From Mesostigma viride (taxonomy: Eukaryota; Streptophyta; Mesostigmatophyceae; Mesostigmatales; Mesostigmataceae): a stretch of 64,000 nucleotides of DNA. The notes beneath the pieces were generated by a model. The model did not search any database, had not been told where the DNA came from, and worked only from the letters and a program-made list of their open reading frames with translations. The position numbers and the translations under genes were made by a program. Shown in pieces: positions 10,946 through 19,009 of the stretch (positions within the stretch are counted from its first letter, which is position 1; each line of letters begins with the position of its first letter). The stretch spans positions 1 to 64,000 of the forward strand of contig RPFO01001401.1 in assembly GCA_009746045.1 (NCBI GenBank). Reading direction: 5' to 3'.

Positions 10946-11420
10946 TTGTTCATGGACGACCCACGACCCCCTTCGCCCAACGGCTCCCCCGCTCCCCGGT
11001 TGGCGCCTCGGCGGTCCTCTCGGCTTGCGGCCCTTCTTGCGGAGGTGGGCGACCCGGCTGCGGGGGGCTCGGGCGCCCCGGTCTCCCCCTCCTTGGTCTG
11101 CGAGGTCTGCCGGAGCGGGCACCGCGGGCACCACATGTTAGTTTGTGATGCTTGCAATTCCGGGTGGCACTTGCAGTGTCTTACTCCCCGGCTCTACCGG
11201 GTCCCGCCGGGCTCCTGGACGTGCCCGCGCTGTCCCCCCCGGCGGGCCCCCGGGCTGCCCTCCCCGCTGGGTGCTCCGGCCCCCTGCCCCGTGTGCCCCC
11301 CTGCCGAGGCCCTCGGGGCGGGCCGTGGCCTGCCCGATGGGGCCGCCGTTGCTCGGGCCCTGGCGCCCTCGGCCCCGGGGCCCCACCCGTCGCCTGGCCC
11401 CGCCGACGGGGGCGCGGCGC
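10946..11420 (+). pseudogene. LINE ORF segment 1: PHD finger
   Basis: The frame begins with an ATG at 10946. Residues encoded by 11099-11233 form a PHD finger with the C4-H-C3 pattern: CEVC, then CDAC, WHLQC and CPRC, with the Trp two residues before the last Cys pair. PHD fingers usually read histone H3 tails, so a chromatin-targeting role for the retroelement protein is plausible but inferred. Upstream is a basic Pro/Arg-rich N-terminus. Beyond about 11420 this frame becomes Pro/Arg-rich low complexity, and the protein-like frame continues one base over, marking the first frameshift. Confidence 0.7.
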
Positions 11421-11429
11421 TGTCGCCTG

Positions 11430-12330
11430 GGCTGAGCCCGGCCGACCCCCGGCGGGCCTGGCGACCCCGGCGCCCGCCCCCGGCCCCTCGCTCCCCGACG
11501 CTCTGGCCTCCCTTCCCCCGGCCGCGGTTGGCCACCCAGCCGCCACCCCCGTCCTTGCCGCGTGGGACGGCGGCCCCCGGGCCCACGCGTTCACCTCGTG
11601 GCCGCCCTCGCACATTGTCGGCGTGGTGGGCCGCGCCACCTTTTCTTGGGCGTACTGCCCTTTGTTGCTGGACGCGGTCGGGCTCCAGGCCGCCTTCCCC
11701 TCGCTCCCTAGGCCCCCGGCCTTCCTGGCCCTAGTTGCGCAGGTGCGGGCGACATTTCTTTCCGCCGCCCCCCGGTGACGGCCTCGACTCTTTGGGGGTA
11801 TGTCTTGGAAGGATATCACGCCGGCTGCCGGCTGCCGTGGCATCTCCCGGCCGCCCGGCAGGAAGAGCTGCTTTCCCTGGACGAGCGGGTGGGTCAGGCG
11901 GTGGTCGAGTTCGTCACGGCGGTGGCTCGAGACGCACAGGTCTCGGTGCGGGCGGCCTACCTCGCGGGCGGCGCCGACCTGGGCCTCATGTCCCCGCGGC
12001 AGCTTCGCCTCTTCTTGGACGCCCAGGCCCCGCCTCCCGGCCCGGTTGCCAGTGGGGGCTTTCTCATCACCTCCCTCAGCCTGGCGCAGGCCGCCATGCT
12101 GCGTGTGGAGTTCGGGGCCCCCATCGCGGTTCAGGGCGGCCAGGCCATCTTGGTGGACTCGGCCGGGCGCGCCCAGCCCCTAACCGCGGGGACGCCTGTT
12201 TCTGCCTTCCTCCACGACATCCTGGAGTTGGCAGGCATCCCGCACGAATGGCACCCCGCGGCTGACCAACCGGTCGGCATCCTCTCGCGCGCCCAGATTG
12301 CCGCCTCCCGGGTTGCTGGGAGGCCGGCTG
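11430..12330 (+). pseudogene. LINE ORF segment 2: linker region
   Basis: Protein-like sequence in one frame to 11776 (for example HAFTSWPPSHIVGVVG and LLLDAVGLQAAFPSL), then continuing in a different frame to about 12330 (WGYVLEGYHAGCRLPWHL, FLHDILELAGIPHEWHP). The break lies in the C/G-rich stretch at 11766-11776. I recognise no family. A small globular domain between the PHD and RING fingers is likely. Confidence 0.5.
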
Positions 12331-13224
12331 GGACCCGCCCCCCCTCATGTCCGGTCCCTTCTGGAGGGGGACGACCCCGAGTCGGGCTCCTGTGCCATCT
12401 GCCTTGAGCCCTTCCGGCCGGGGGATGGCTTGTGTCGCCTGCCCGCGTGCGGCCACACATTCCATCAAGCGTGCATCGCGCGCAGCTTGCTCCACTCCGT
12501 GCCGCGCTGCCCGTTGTGCCGGGCTGTTGTGCCGCCCCCTGGGACTGCGCTTCCTCTCGGCCCGCCCCCGGTCTCGCTGGGTCCCCTGCCGGGTCCCCAC
12601 CGGGCCCCGGGGCCAGCTGCCTCCCCGACCCCTCGGCCTCCGCCCCCGGCCTCGTTGCCGGGGCCTGGGGTGGTCGCGGGCGCGCTGGCGAGTCCCCCTG
12701 GGAGGGGCGCCGGCGTTCTCGATCCCCCTCCGCTGGGGGTCTCCCCGGTGGGCACTGCCTCCTCCGTGGCCCCGGCGGGCCTGCCGGGCGCTGGTCGGGT
12801 CGTGGTGCGCGCGCCTGCCGGCCCGGCTGGGGAGACGCCGCAGGCCCCACGTCCTGCCTTTGCTGGCGCCGCTCCCCGCCACTCAGCGCCCGCCGACGGC
12901 CTTCACCGGTGTGCCGTGCTGCTTCCCACGGGGTCCCCGTGTGCGGGTGTGTTCCACAACCGTAACCTCCTCTGCCAGCACCTTCGCGCTGTGCACCCCG
13001 ATCTCGGCGCGGCGGATCTGCAGGCCATGAGCTGTTACCGGTGCCCGGAAGCTCACTGCCAGCGGGTGTACTCCATTCACGGGCGCGCTCAGCACGCGCG
13101 CGCCTGTGTTGCTCAACGGCCCCTCAACCGGCCAGCAGTCCCGGCCCCCTCCCCCCTCCCGCCTCGGCTCCCCCGGCTCCCAGCCCCCGCCGCCCGACTA
13201 CTCGGCCAGTTGGCGTTGGCTTGA
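12331..13224 (+). pseudogene. LINE ORF segment 3: RING-H2 and C2H2-like fingers
   Basis: The bases 12391-12519 encode a RING-H2 finger: CAICLE, then C-x-H-x2-H in LPACGHTFHQAC, closing with CPLC. This is the cysteine/histidine order of E3 ubiquitin ligases. After a Pro-rich linker come two zinc-finger-like motifs near 12910-13000 (CAGVFHNRNLLCQHLRAVH) and 13034-13108 (CYRCPEAHCQRVY followed by H and C ligands). C2H2-type fingers before RT are usual in R2-like LINEs and bind target DNA, whereas a RING finger is unusual. The frame stops at 13222-13224. Confidence 0.7.
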
Positions 13225-13239
13225 CACGGTCCCTGGGAT

Positions 13240-13950
13240 GCATGCGCCATCAACCCGACGTCTACCCTGACCGACCTCCCCCACCGCGCGCGTAGCCTTT
13301 TCGCGCAATGTGCAATCGTTTCTCTCCGGCGCATGCACGCCGCTCCGGACGACCCGCTGGGCTTTAAACTGCACATGGTGACCCCCCGCCTGCTCCTCAC
13401 CCCTCTCGGGCGTGGTGTGCGCGGCCTCCAGGGTGCGGTTATTGCCCGTTGCCGACGCTTTCTGCAGGGGGACTGGGAGGGGCTGTTTGGCGTGCCGCCC
13501 CCGCGCACGGCCCGGCTGTCGGGGGAGGTCAACTTCGAGCGGGTGGCCGCCGACGTCATCCGCCTCGTCCGCGAGGGGCAGCTCAGCCGGGCCATGACCC
13601 GCTTGGAAATGGCCAAGCTCGCCCCCGCCAATGCGGCTACCCTGGCGGCCTTGGAGGCTCTTCACCCTGCGGAGCCCGGATTCCAGCTGCCCGTGCCGGA
13701 CCCCCTGCCGGCCCCCCTCCGGCTGGACCGCGACTGCTTCCTGGAGGTGATGCGTGAGGTCCCGCGGGCTTCCTCTACCGGGCCGTCGGGCTGGCGCTAC
13801 GAGCACTTGGAGGTCCTGGTGGGGCATGGGGGCGAGGACATTCTCTTTGACACCCTCATTGACCTGGCGGCTGGTCGCGTTCCTCCCGCTGCGCGCGAGT
13901 GGTTAGCGGGCGCTCGCCTCCTCGCTCTGCTCAAGGGTGTCTTGCCCCCC
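13240..13950 (+). pseudogene. LINE ORF segment 4: N-terminal part of RT region
   Basis: Open in the same frame as segment 3, after the TGA at 13222. It includes MVTPRLLLTPLGRGVRGLQG and, near 13780, the RT-preceding motif SSTGPSGWRYEHLEVLV typical of LINE reverse transcriptases. It ends at a frameshift in an eight-C run at 13945-13952. The RT motif with KVRPIACGEVLRKLVGK resumes immediately after in another frame. Confidence 0.7.
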
Positions 13951-13952
13951 CC

Positions 13953-15713
13953 GAGGGCAAGGTGCGCCCGATCGCCTGCGGTGAGGTGCTCCGCAAGCTC
14001 GTGGGCAAAGTGATCTGCCGCCAAAAGGCGCCCGAGCTCCGTGCCTTTTTCTGCCCGCCCCTCGCAGCGGGTGAGACCTCGGTGGCGGCCCAGCTGGGGG
14101 TGACGACTCCAGGCGGGGCGGATATCCTCATCCATTCGGTGCAGGCCTACCTCGAGGCCCACCCCACCCACGCTGTCGTCAAGGTCGACTGCCACAACGC
14201 GTTCAACAGTCTGTCCCGCGCCAGCATGTTTGCGGCCGTCATGGAGTCCTTCGAGGACTTGTACGCTTGGACAGCCGTGTGCTACGGCCAGCCCGGCCAA
14301 CTGGTTCACATCATGGAGGACGGCACTCGCGGCGGCCTGCTGTCGCGGTCGGGCACCCAGCAAGGGGACCCCCTGGGACCCCTGTACTTTGCCGCCCCCC
14401 TCCAGGGTTGCCTCCAAGCGGTCCATGCTGCCCACCCGGCGGTCGCTATTCAGGCCTACTTGGATGATATCTACCTGCTGGGCCCTGTGCCGGACACCAC
14501 CGCGGCTCTGCTGGCACTGCAGACCGCGGTGGCCGACATCAACCTCCAGTTGACCCTTGCCAAGTGCGCGGTGTACTCGCCCCAAGGTGATTGCTCCGGC
14601 TTTCCGCCCCAGCTCTTGGGCCGGGACGAGCGCCTCCATGGGTTGGATGTCCTCGGCGTTCCGGTTGGCGACCCCGCGTTTGTCATCGATGCTCTGCGGG
14701 CCGCCCTCGAGGCACGCACTGAGGTACTGCCCTTGATTGCGCGCCTTCATGATTCGCAGACCAAGGGTCTGCTTCTGTGGTTTTGCGCTCACCCTCGCGT
14801 CGTTCACTGGCTCCGGGGCGCTCTTCCGTCTCAGGTCCGGCTGGCCGCCGAGGGCCACGACGAACGCATCCAGTCGGCCTTGGCGCAGCTGGTCCCGGGC
14901 CCCGACCTCCCGCCACATGCTATTCGCATTGCCTCCCTGCCTGCACGGATGGGTGGCTGCGGTCTGACTCGTGCCGCCCGGCTGGCCCCAGCAGCCTTTT
15001 TGGGCTCCGTCGCTCAGTCGTGGGCGGAAAGCTGCCGGCTCCTGCCCCTTTTGGCAACGGCAGCGCCTGACCTCCTGGACCCCAGCAGCCCTTTGCCCTT
15101 CGTCACCGCCATCCAGGAGGCCTATGCTGAGATCCAGCAGGCCTGTTCTCCCGTCCGTGCCGCTCAGGCGGTACAGCGCCACCTCCCTCGCGGCACTCCC
15201 TCGGTCGCCTCCGTTCAATCTCCCGCCGCATTCCCTGCTCGCGTCATCGATAAACACCAGAAAACCTACGCGGGTATTCTGCACACGGCTGATTGGATTG
15301 CTCTTTTCGCGGACCTCAACGCCCAGGGACGTGCGTGGCTGTTCTCGCTTTCCTTGCGGAGTGTGGGCTCGGCGTACCTTCGTGCTCTTCCCATGGCCCC
15401 CCCATTCGCCTTGGCTCCCAGCCACTACTCGGTGGCGCTCCGGCACCAGCTATTTGCCCCGCAGCCTCTTGTTCCGGCCGGGCGGCCTTGTGGTAGCTGT
15501 GGGCAGCCGCTGGATCCCACGGGGACTCACTACCTTGCCTGCATGGGGGGCCAACAGAATCAGAATTGGTATTTGTATTTGCACACTGTCCTCCTGACGG
15601 TGGTGCTCGCCATGATTCGGTCGGTTTTCCCCCACGCGAACATCCGGTCCGAGGATGCGGATGGCGCTGCCTTCTATTCCCCCAACCACCGGCCTGACAT
15701 CGTGGTGCTGGAC
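13953..15713 (+). pseudogene. LINE reverse transcriptase, CCHC knuckle and start of endonuclease
   Basis: Encodes RT motif 1 (RPIACGEVLRKL), catalytic motif A (KVDCHNAFNS, near 14187), the motif GTQQGDPLGPLYF near 14355, and the active-site YLDD at 14457-14468. These are the hallmarks of an RNA-dependent DNA polymerase for target-primed reverse transcription. At 15489-15542 is a CX2CX9HX3C knuckle, the CCHC that precedes the restriction-like endonuclease in R2-type elements. At 15690-15698 is the RPD of that endonuclease. The frame is then broken at 15714 by a foldback element. The ORF is otherwise uninterrupted for about 585 codons, so the catalytic core decayed less than the N-terminal half. 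Confidence 0.85.
15709..15713. repeat. Foldback element TSD, left (TGGAC)
   Basis: TGGAC precedes the element at 15709-15713 and is repeated at 16156-16160. Removing the element and one copy rejoins the codons of the endonuclease as VVLDFEGGG without a frame change. Confidence 0.85.
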
Positions 15714-16155
15714 AGTTACGGGCCGAATTAACTTGGGTGCTCGGAAGTGGTTATTCCGGGCAAAATAGTGTGACGGACCGATTTGCCTCAGGCGGCAAAA
15801 GGTTCCGGCACTATTTAACCTAACTAAAACCCGTGCACCTTGGAGGTCAGGGGTTCGAATCCGGACAGCTCCGGCGCATTTAGTGGTGCGTGCTCAGTGG
15901 CCTAGGCGGATGTCTCATATTCAACCCACCCTCCACGAGGCCAGGTTTTAGTTAGGTTAAATAGTGCCGGAACCTTTTGCCGCCTGAGACAAATCGGTCC
16001 GTCACACTATTTTGCCCGGAATAACCACTTCCGAGCACCCAAGTTAATTCGGCCGAATTAACTTGGGTGCTCGGAAGTGGTTATTCCGGGCAAAATAGTG
16101 TGACGGACCGATTTGCCTCAGGCGGCAAAAGGTTCCGGCACTATTTAACCTAACT
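15714..16155. mobile_element. 442-bp foldback element inside the LINE endonuclease
   Basis: Begins AGTTAC and ends CCTAACT, with 5-bp target duplications. The internal order is a truncated left arm, arm A (GGCCGAATTAACTTGGGTGC through TATTTAACCTAACT), a central segment, the inverted arm, then arm A again. Two adjacent inverted arms give a perfect palindrome centred near 16053. The central segment carries a tRNA-type B box (GGTTCGAATCC near 15852). It encodes no protein, so it is non-autonomous. The 5-bp duplication and AGTTA ends do not match a superfamily I can name. A larger relative sits at 36572-37850. Confidence 0.8.
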
Positions 16156-16556
16156 TGGACTTTGAGGGGGGTGGCCGGCATCTGCTTATTGACGTTTCGG
16201 TGGCGCGGCCCTCGGCTCTTAGCCACGTGGCTGGGGCCTCCCTCACGGCAGGTTACACGGCGGACCGGGCGGAGCGGGCCAAGCTCCTGGCCTACGGCGA
16301 CGTCGGGCACCATCGTGTGGTGCCCTTTGTCCTGGAGGAGTTTGGGGCCATGGGGCCCCTGACCTCCGCCTTCTTCAAGGAGTGTTGCCGGCTCCGGGAG
16401 GACCGGCTGGACCTGGAGGGCCAGCGGGCCCCATGGTCGGCGCGGACCTGGACGTCATATTGGCGTCAGCGCTTGTCGGTGGCGCTGACTCGGGCCATGG
16501 CGGACATCATGCTCCGCCGTACGCGGGCTGATTTTGCGGTGCAGCAGGGCTATTAG
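16156..16556 (+). pseudogene. LINE restriction-like endonuclease, C-terminal part
   Basis: Continues the endonuclease interrupted at 15714: DFEGGGRHLLIDVSVARP supplies the second acidic residue (GAC at 16191-16193) 16 residues after the D of RPD, once the insert and one target duplication are ignored. A Lys (near 16280) follows in ADRAERAKLLAYGD. This is the PD-(D/E)xK arrangement of R2-type nucleases that nick the target strand. The ORF ends with TAG at 16554-16556, and 132 bp of AT-richer 3' sequence follow up to the target duplication. Confidence 0.75.
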
Positions 16557-16688
16557 GTTCCTCCCGTTAGGCGTTTCCATTGGTCTTATCGTAGTATAGA
16601 GCTTTGACATGGCTCTGTATATAGGTTTATAGCTGGGCGTTTGCTTTGGTTTGAGTGATTTCACTCTGCTGTAAGTAATTATATTTTT

Positions 16689-16903
16689 AATATATATATG
16701 TAGACTTTCATACTTCCAACGGCCGTTGGCGTTGGGAAATTCCCAGCTGCTGACTTCCATTCTTCGGTCAATCCATGGTGCGCGGGCATGTATATTTGCA
16801 TCGTTGAATATATATATGTAGACTTTCATACTTCCAACGGCCGTTGGCGTTGGGAAATTCCCAGCTGCTGACTTCCATTCTTCGGTCAATCCATGGTGCG
16901 CGG
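16689..16903. repeat. 118-bp tandem duplication in intron 1
   Basis: The segment from TGTATATTTGCATCGTTG through the palindrome to CAATCCATGGTGCGCGGG exists twice. One copy is split by the LINE (9600-9631 plus 16689-16785) and the second is intact (about 16786-16903). The corresponding palindromes start at 16716 and 16834, 118 bp apart. The LINE landed in the first copy, so the duplication is older than the LINE insertion. Confidence 0.8.
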
Positions 16904-16919
16904 GTGTGTTGTGTTGCAG

Positions 16920-17675
16920 GAGGAGGATGTGGCGCCGCAAATGAACCTGCAGCAAAAACTCATCAAGTCAACCCTCTCGGAGCTCCATGAACTCATTACG
17001 GCGCGCTTCCCGGAATTCGCCATTCACGTCCATACATGGGCCTGGCAGCACCACGCTTACAAGGAGTGCATTGACGTGATGCCGCTGGGAACGGTGGTGG
17101 TCCTGATGGACTACTCGGAGAACTATTCGGACCACCTGCAGAAACAGTTGCAGGCGCAGTACTGGTACCCAAGTAGTTACGTCCTGATGCCGGTGATCGT
17201 GATGTACCGTGATCCCGTATCGCTGGAAATCAAAAGGGTGAAGCACGATTACATGGGGAAGGACGTACCGAGGAATGCCCAGACCCTGGAGTTCGTGATG
17301 AAGAATACCCTTAACGTGCTGAGGGAGGAGGGGGTGGAGGTGAGGAACTGGATCAGTTGGTCCGACAACTGTAAGGAGCAGTTCCAATCCCGGTATGTGT
17401 TGGCGATGGCTGCGGACCTGCTCGAGGCCGACCCCGACTTGGAATCATTGGAGTGGAACTACTCGTGTGCAGGACATGGGAAGGGGGAGTCGGACGGGGA
17501 GGGGGGGACGGTCAAAAGCATCCTCAAAAGAGCGCAGATGCAGGAGGACAATCGGAACCTGAATACGGTGGAGGCACTGGTGGCCTACCTGAACCGGGAT
17601 TGGAGAACCGGCAAAGACTCGAGTCGACCATCGGCACAATCGGACGTGGTTCGACGGGCATTTCTTCTCGATAAC
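16920..17675 (+). CDS. Transposase-like protein, exon 2 (putative DDE core)
   Basis: Encodes 252 residues in one open frame between a TTGCAG acceptor and a GTAAGT donor, both phase 0. Three conserved acidic blocks are visible: VVVLMDYSENYS (Asp codon 17109-17111), WISWSDNCKEQFQSR (17364-17366) and AGHGKGESDGEGGTVK (17493-17495), spaced 85 and 43 residues apart. This series is characteristic of a widespread, poorly characterised eukaryotic family with an apparent RNase H-like DDE fold, often multicopy and probably transposase-derived. The family link is from memory and the catalytic role is inference. No inverted repeats or target duplications around the gene were found, so it may be a domesticated or remnant copy. 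Confidence 0.7.
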
Positions 17676-17977
17676 GTAAGTAAAGACAGTTGCTTTCTGG
17701 TGGTCAAGTGCAGTTCTATAATTTGTCTCTGGTTACACTTTACAGAGGACAGCTTCCTTGATGCAGTTTGAAGTTTCATAAGGCCAACGGCCGTTGGAGC
17801 TGGAAAATCGTATAATTGTTGAGTGCCAACGGCCGTTGGAGTTGAGAAATGTACTTATATAAAGTTTCCAAGGGCCAACGGCCGTTGGAGTTGGGAAATC
17901 TTATAATTGTTGAGTGCCAACGGCCGTTGGAGTTGGGAAATGTGCTGTGATGTTGTTTCATGGATTTACAATTGCAG
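17676..17977 (+). other. Intron 2, built of palindrome repeats
   Basis: 302 bp with GTAAGT donor and TTGCAG acceptor. Between them lie four copies of CCAACGGCCGTTGG (17784, 17826, 17875, 17917) arranged as two tandem pairs, each followed by GAGTTGGGAAAT-like sequence. Both flanking exons are in phase 0. Confidence 0.8.
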
Positions 17978-18645
17978 ATTCTCACGTCCGGTAAGGAGCG
18001 AGGCCCGATCCGAGATATCTCCACGGCACACCAGTGGCGACTGGACAAAAAGGGCGAGCGGGTCGAGGTGGTAAAGCTCAGGCGTTTTTCATGCTTCAGT
18101 TGTGCGGAGTGCCGAGAGGGCAAGTGGACGACATGCCCAAACGATTGGAGCAGCTCGTCGTGGACTGTAAAACTCCAGGCGAGTAAGTCGCGGAACCCCA
18201 CGCGATATCCGGGAACCCGCCTGAACCACGTTCAAACGGCAAGAAACGAGTTGGGGCGTGGTTTGCAGGAGGGGGAGGCCGTCGCAGTCGCATCTGAGAG
18301 GGGGCACAAGGACCATGTGCCCGACCACCCGTACTGGTTGGCGAAAGTTGTTCGAGTCGCCCACCAACTCGACAAGGATGAGTGTTTAAACAAACATACA
18401 GGGGGGGGGGCGAGGTTTTTAAGAAAGGCAACTGGGTAATGTACGTAAAATACTTCGAGAGGTGCTCCTCCTCCGGATCGGACGCCCGACGCTTCTTCTG
18501 GAACCCAGACGACCGAGAACCCTTAACTGCAATCGTGTGCTACCTGAGCGTCGCAAAGGTCACGAAGGGCAAGTGGGAAGGACATCCGGACAACACGCGA
18601 CAGGGCTGGTTCACAATTGCGAAGAAGGTGGACGCCGAAATTACG
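17978..18645 (+). CDS. Transposase-like protein, exon 3 (frameshifted)
   Basis: Starts ILTSGKERGPIRD in phase 0 and includes a Cys pair (CFSCAEC). From about 18270 it encodes what looks like an SH3/Tudor-like beta domain: GEAVAVASERG, YWLAKVVRV, then FKKGNWVMYVKYFE and RRFFWNPDD. A similar small C-terminal domain with a YW or FW motif is seen in the same protein family. The two halves are in different frames, and the switch falls in a ten-G run at 18401-18410, where one base gained or lost would join them. This may be a sequencing homopolymer error or a true lesion. The exon ends GAAATTACG before GTACGT at 18646. Confidence 0.6.
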
Positions 18646-18741
18646 GTACGTCATTCCAAACATTACTGTGTAAAATTGGTGTTTGTATGTCGCATGTGTT
18701 TTTTTGTCGACGGTCGTTCACCTTACTAATGTTACATACAG

Positions 18742-18762
18742 GGCAATCAGCCTATACTTTAG
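18742..18762 (+). CDS. Transposase-like protein, exon 4 (C-terminal tail)
   Basis: After an intron of 96 bp (GTACGT donor, TTACTAAT branch-like site, ACATACAG acceptor) a seven-codon exon reads GNQPIL and a TAG at 18760-18762. The phases of exons 3 and 4 fit, so this is a plausible end of the protein, but such a short exon rests only on splice-site quality. Confidence 0.45.
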   Translation, partial: GNQPIL

Positions 18763-18966
18763 CTTGGCTGCATGGCGCATGTCGCATATCTTAATTTCTC
18801 AAAGCCAACGGCCGTTGGACTTACGAAACTGGACAAGTGCCAAGTGCGGATTGGGTACTAAAATGGGCATTCTTGTTGAGGATGACCAGTTGTGTTTATA
18901 TATTTTTGCATGGTGGCGGATGACTTGGCGTGTTGTTGCATTTTTACATACGGGTGTATGGTAGGC
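18763..18966. other. 3' flank of the transposase-like gene
   Basis: Contains one more CCAACGGCCGTTGG at 18805-18818 and T-rich DNA. No clear polyadenylation signal or other gene is visible. Confidence 0.4.
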
Positions 18967-18967
18967 C

Positions 18968-18996
18968 TTAAACCCTAAACCCCTACACTCCTAAAC
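18968..18996. repeat. Degenerate telomere-like CCCTAAA tract
   Basis: Reads TTAAACCCTAAACCCCTACA and then TCCTAAACC, about three imperfect copies of the plant/algal telomere unit CCCTAAA. It lies between the gene and the low-complexity DNA. It is too short to be a telomere, and could be an interstitial remnant or chance. Confidence 0.35.
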
Positions 18997-19009
18997 CATA
19001 TTTACCCTT

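Larger units (their letters stand above)
9632..16688 (+). mobile_element. Non-LTR retrotransposon (RLE type), decayed
   Basis: A full-length LINE in the first intron of the transposase-like gene, same strand. Order: seven 170-bp 5' monomers, GC-rich hairpins, PHD finger, linker, RING-H2 finger, two C2H2-like fingers, reverse transcriptase with YLDD, CCHC knuckle, and an R2-type restriction-like endonuclease ending at 16556, then a 132-bp 3' end without a poly(A) tail. The RLE dyad downstream of RT and the lack of an AP endonuclease place it among R2/NeSL/Utopia-like LINEs, although I cannot fix the clade. At least four frameshifts and a nested foldback element make it inactive. It is far more GC-rich than the surrounding intron. 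A 12-bp target duplication flanks it. Confidence 0.85.
9595..16919 (+). other. Intron 1, enlarged by a LINE insertion
   Basis: Donor GTAAGC at 9595 and acceptor TTGCAG ending at 16919, phase 0. The ancestral intron is readable: 9595-9631 continues into 16689-16919, with a 118-bp tandem duplication at the 3' side. Everything between is the non-LTR element described below. Two copies of CCAACGGCCGTTGG lie in the ancestral part (16716 and 16834). Confidence 0.8.

Noticed and set aside
13797-15446. 549-codon minus-strand ORF opposite the LINE reverse transcriptase
   Set aside because: It is antisense to a clear RT with YLDD and other motifs. High GC makes the opposite frame open, and no domain is recognisable.
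15846-15900. tRNA gene at the GGTTCGAATCC motif of the foldback element
   Set aside because: The T-loop is convincing, but no proper D or anticodon arm can be folded, and the same segment is repeated inside mobile elements.
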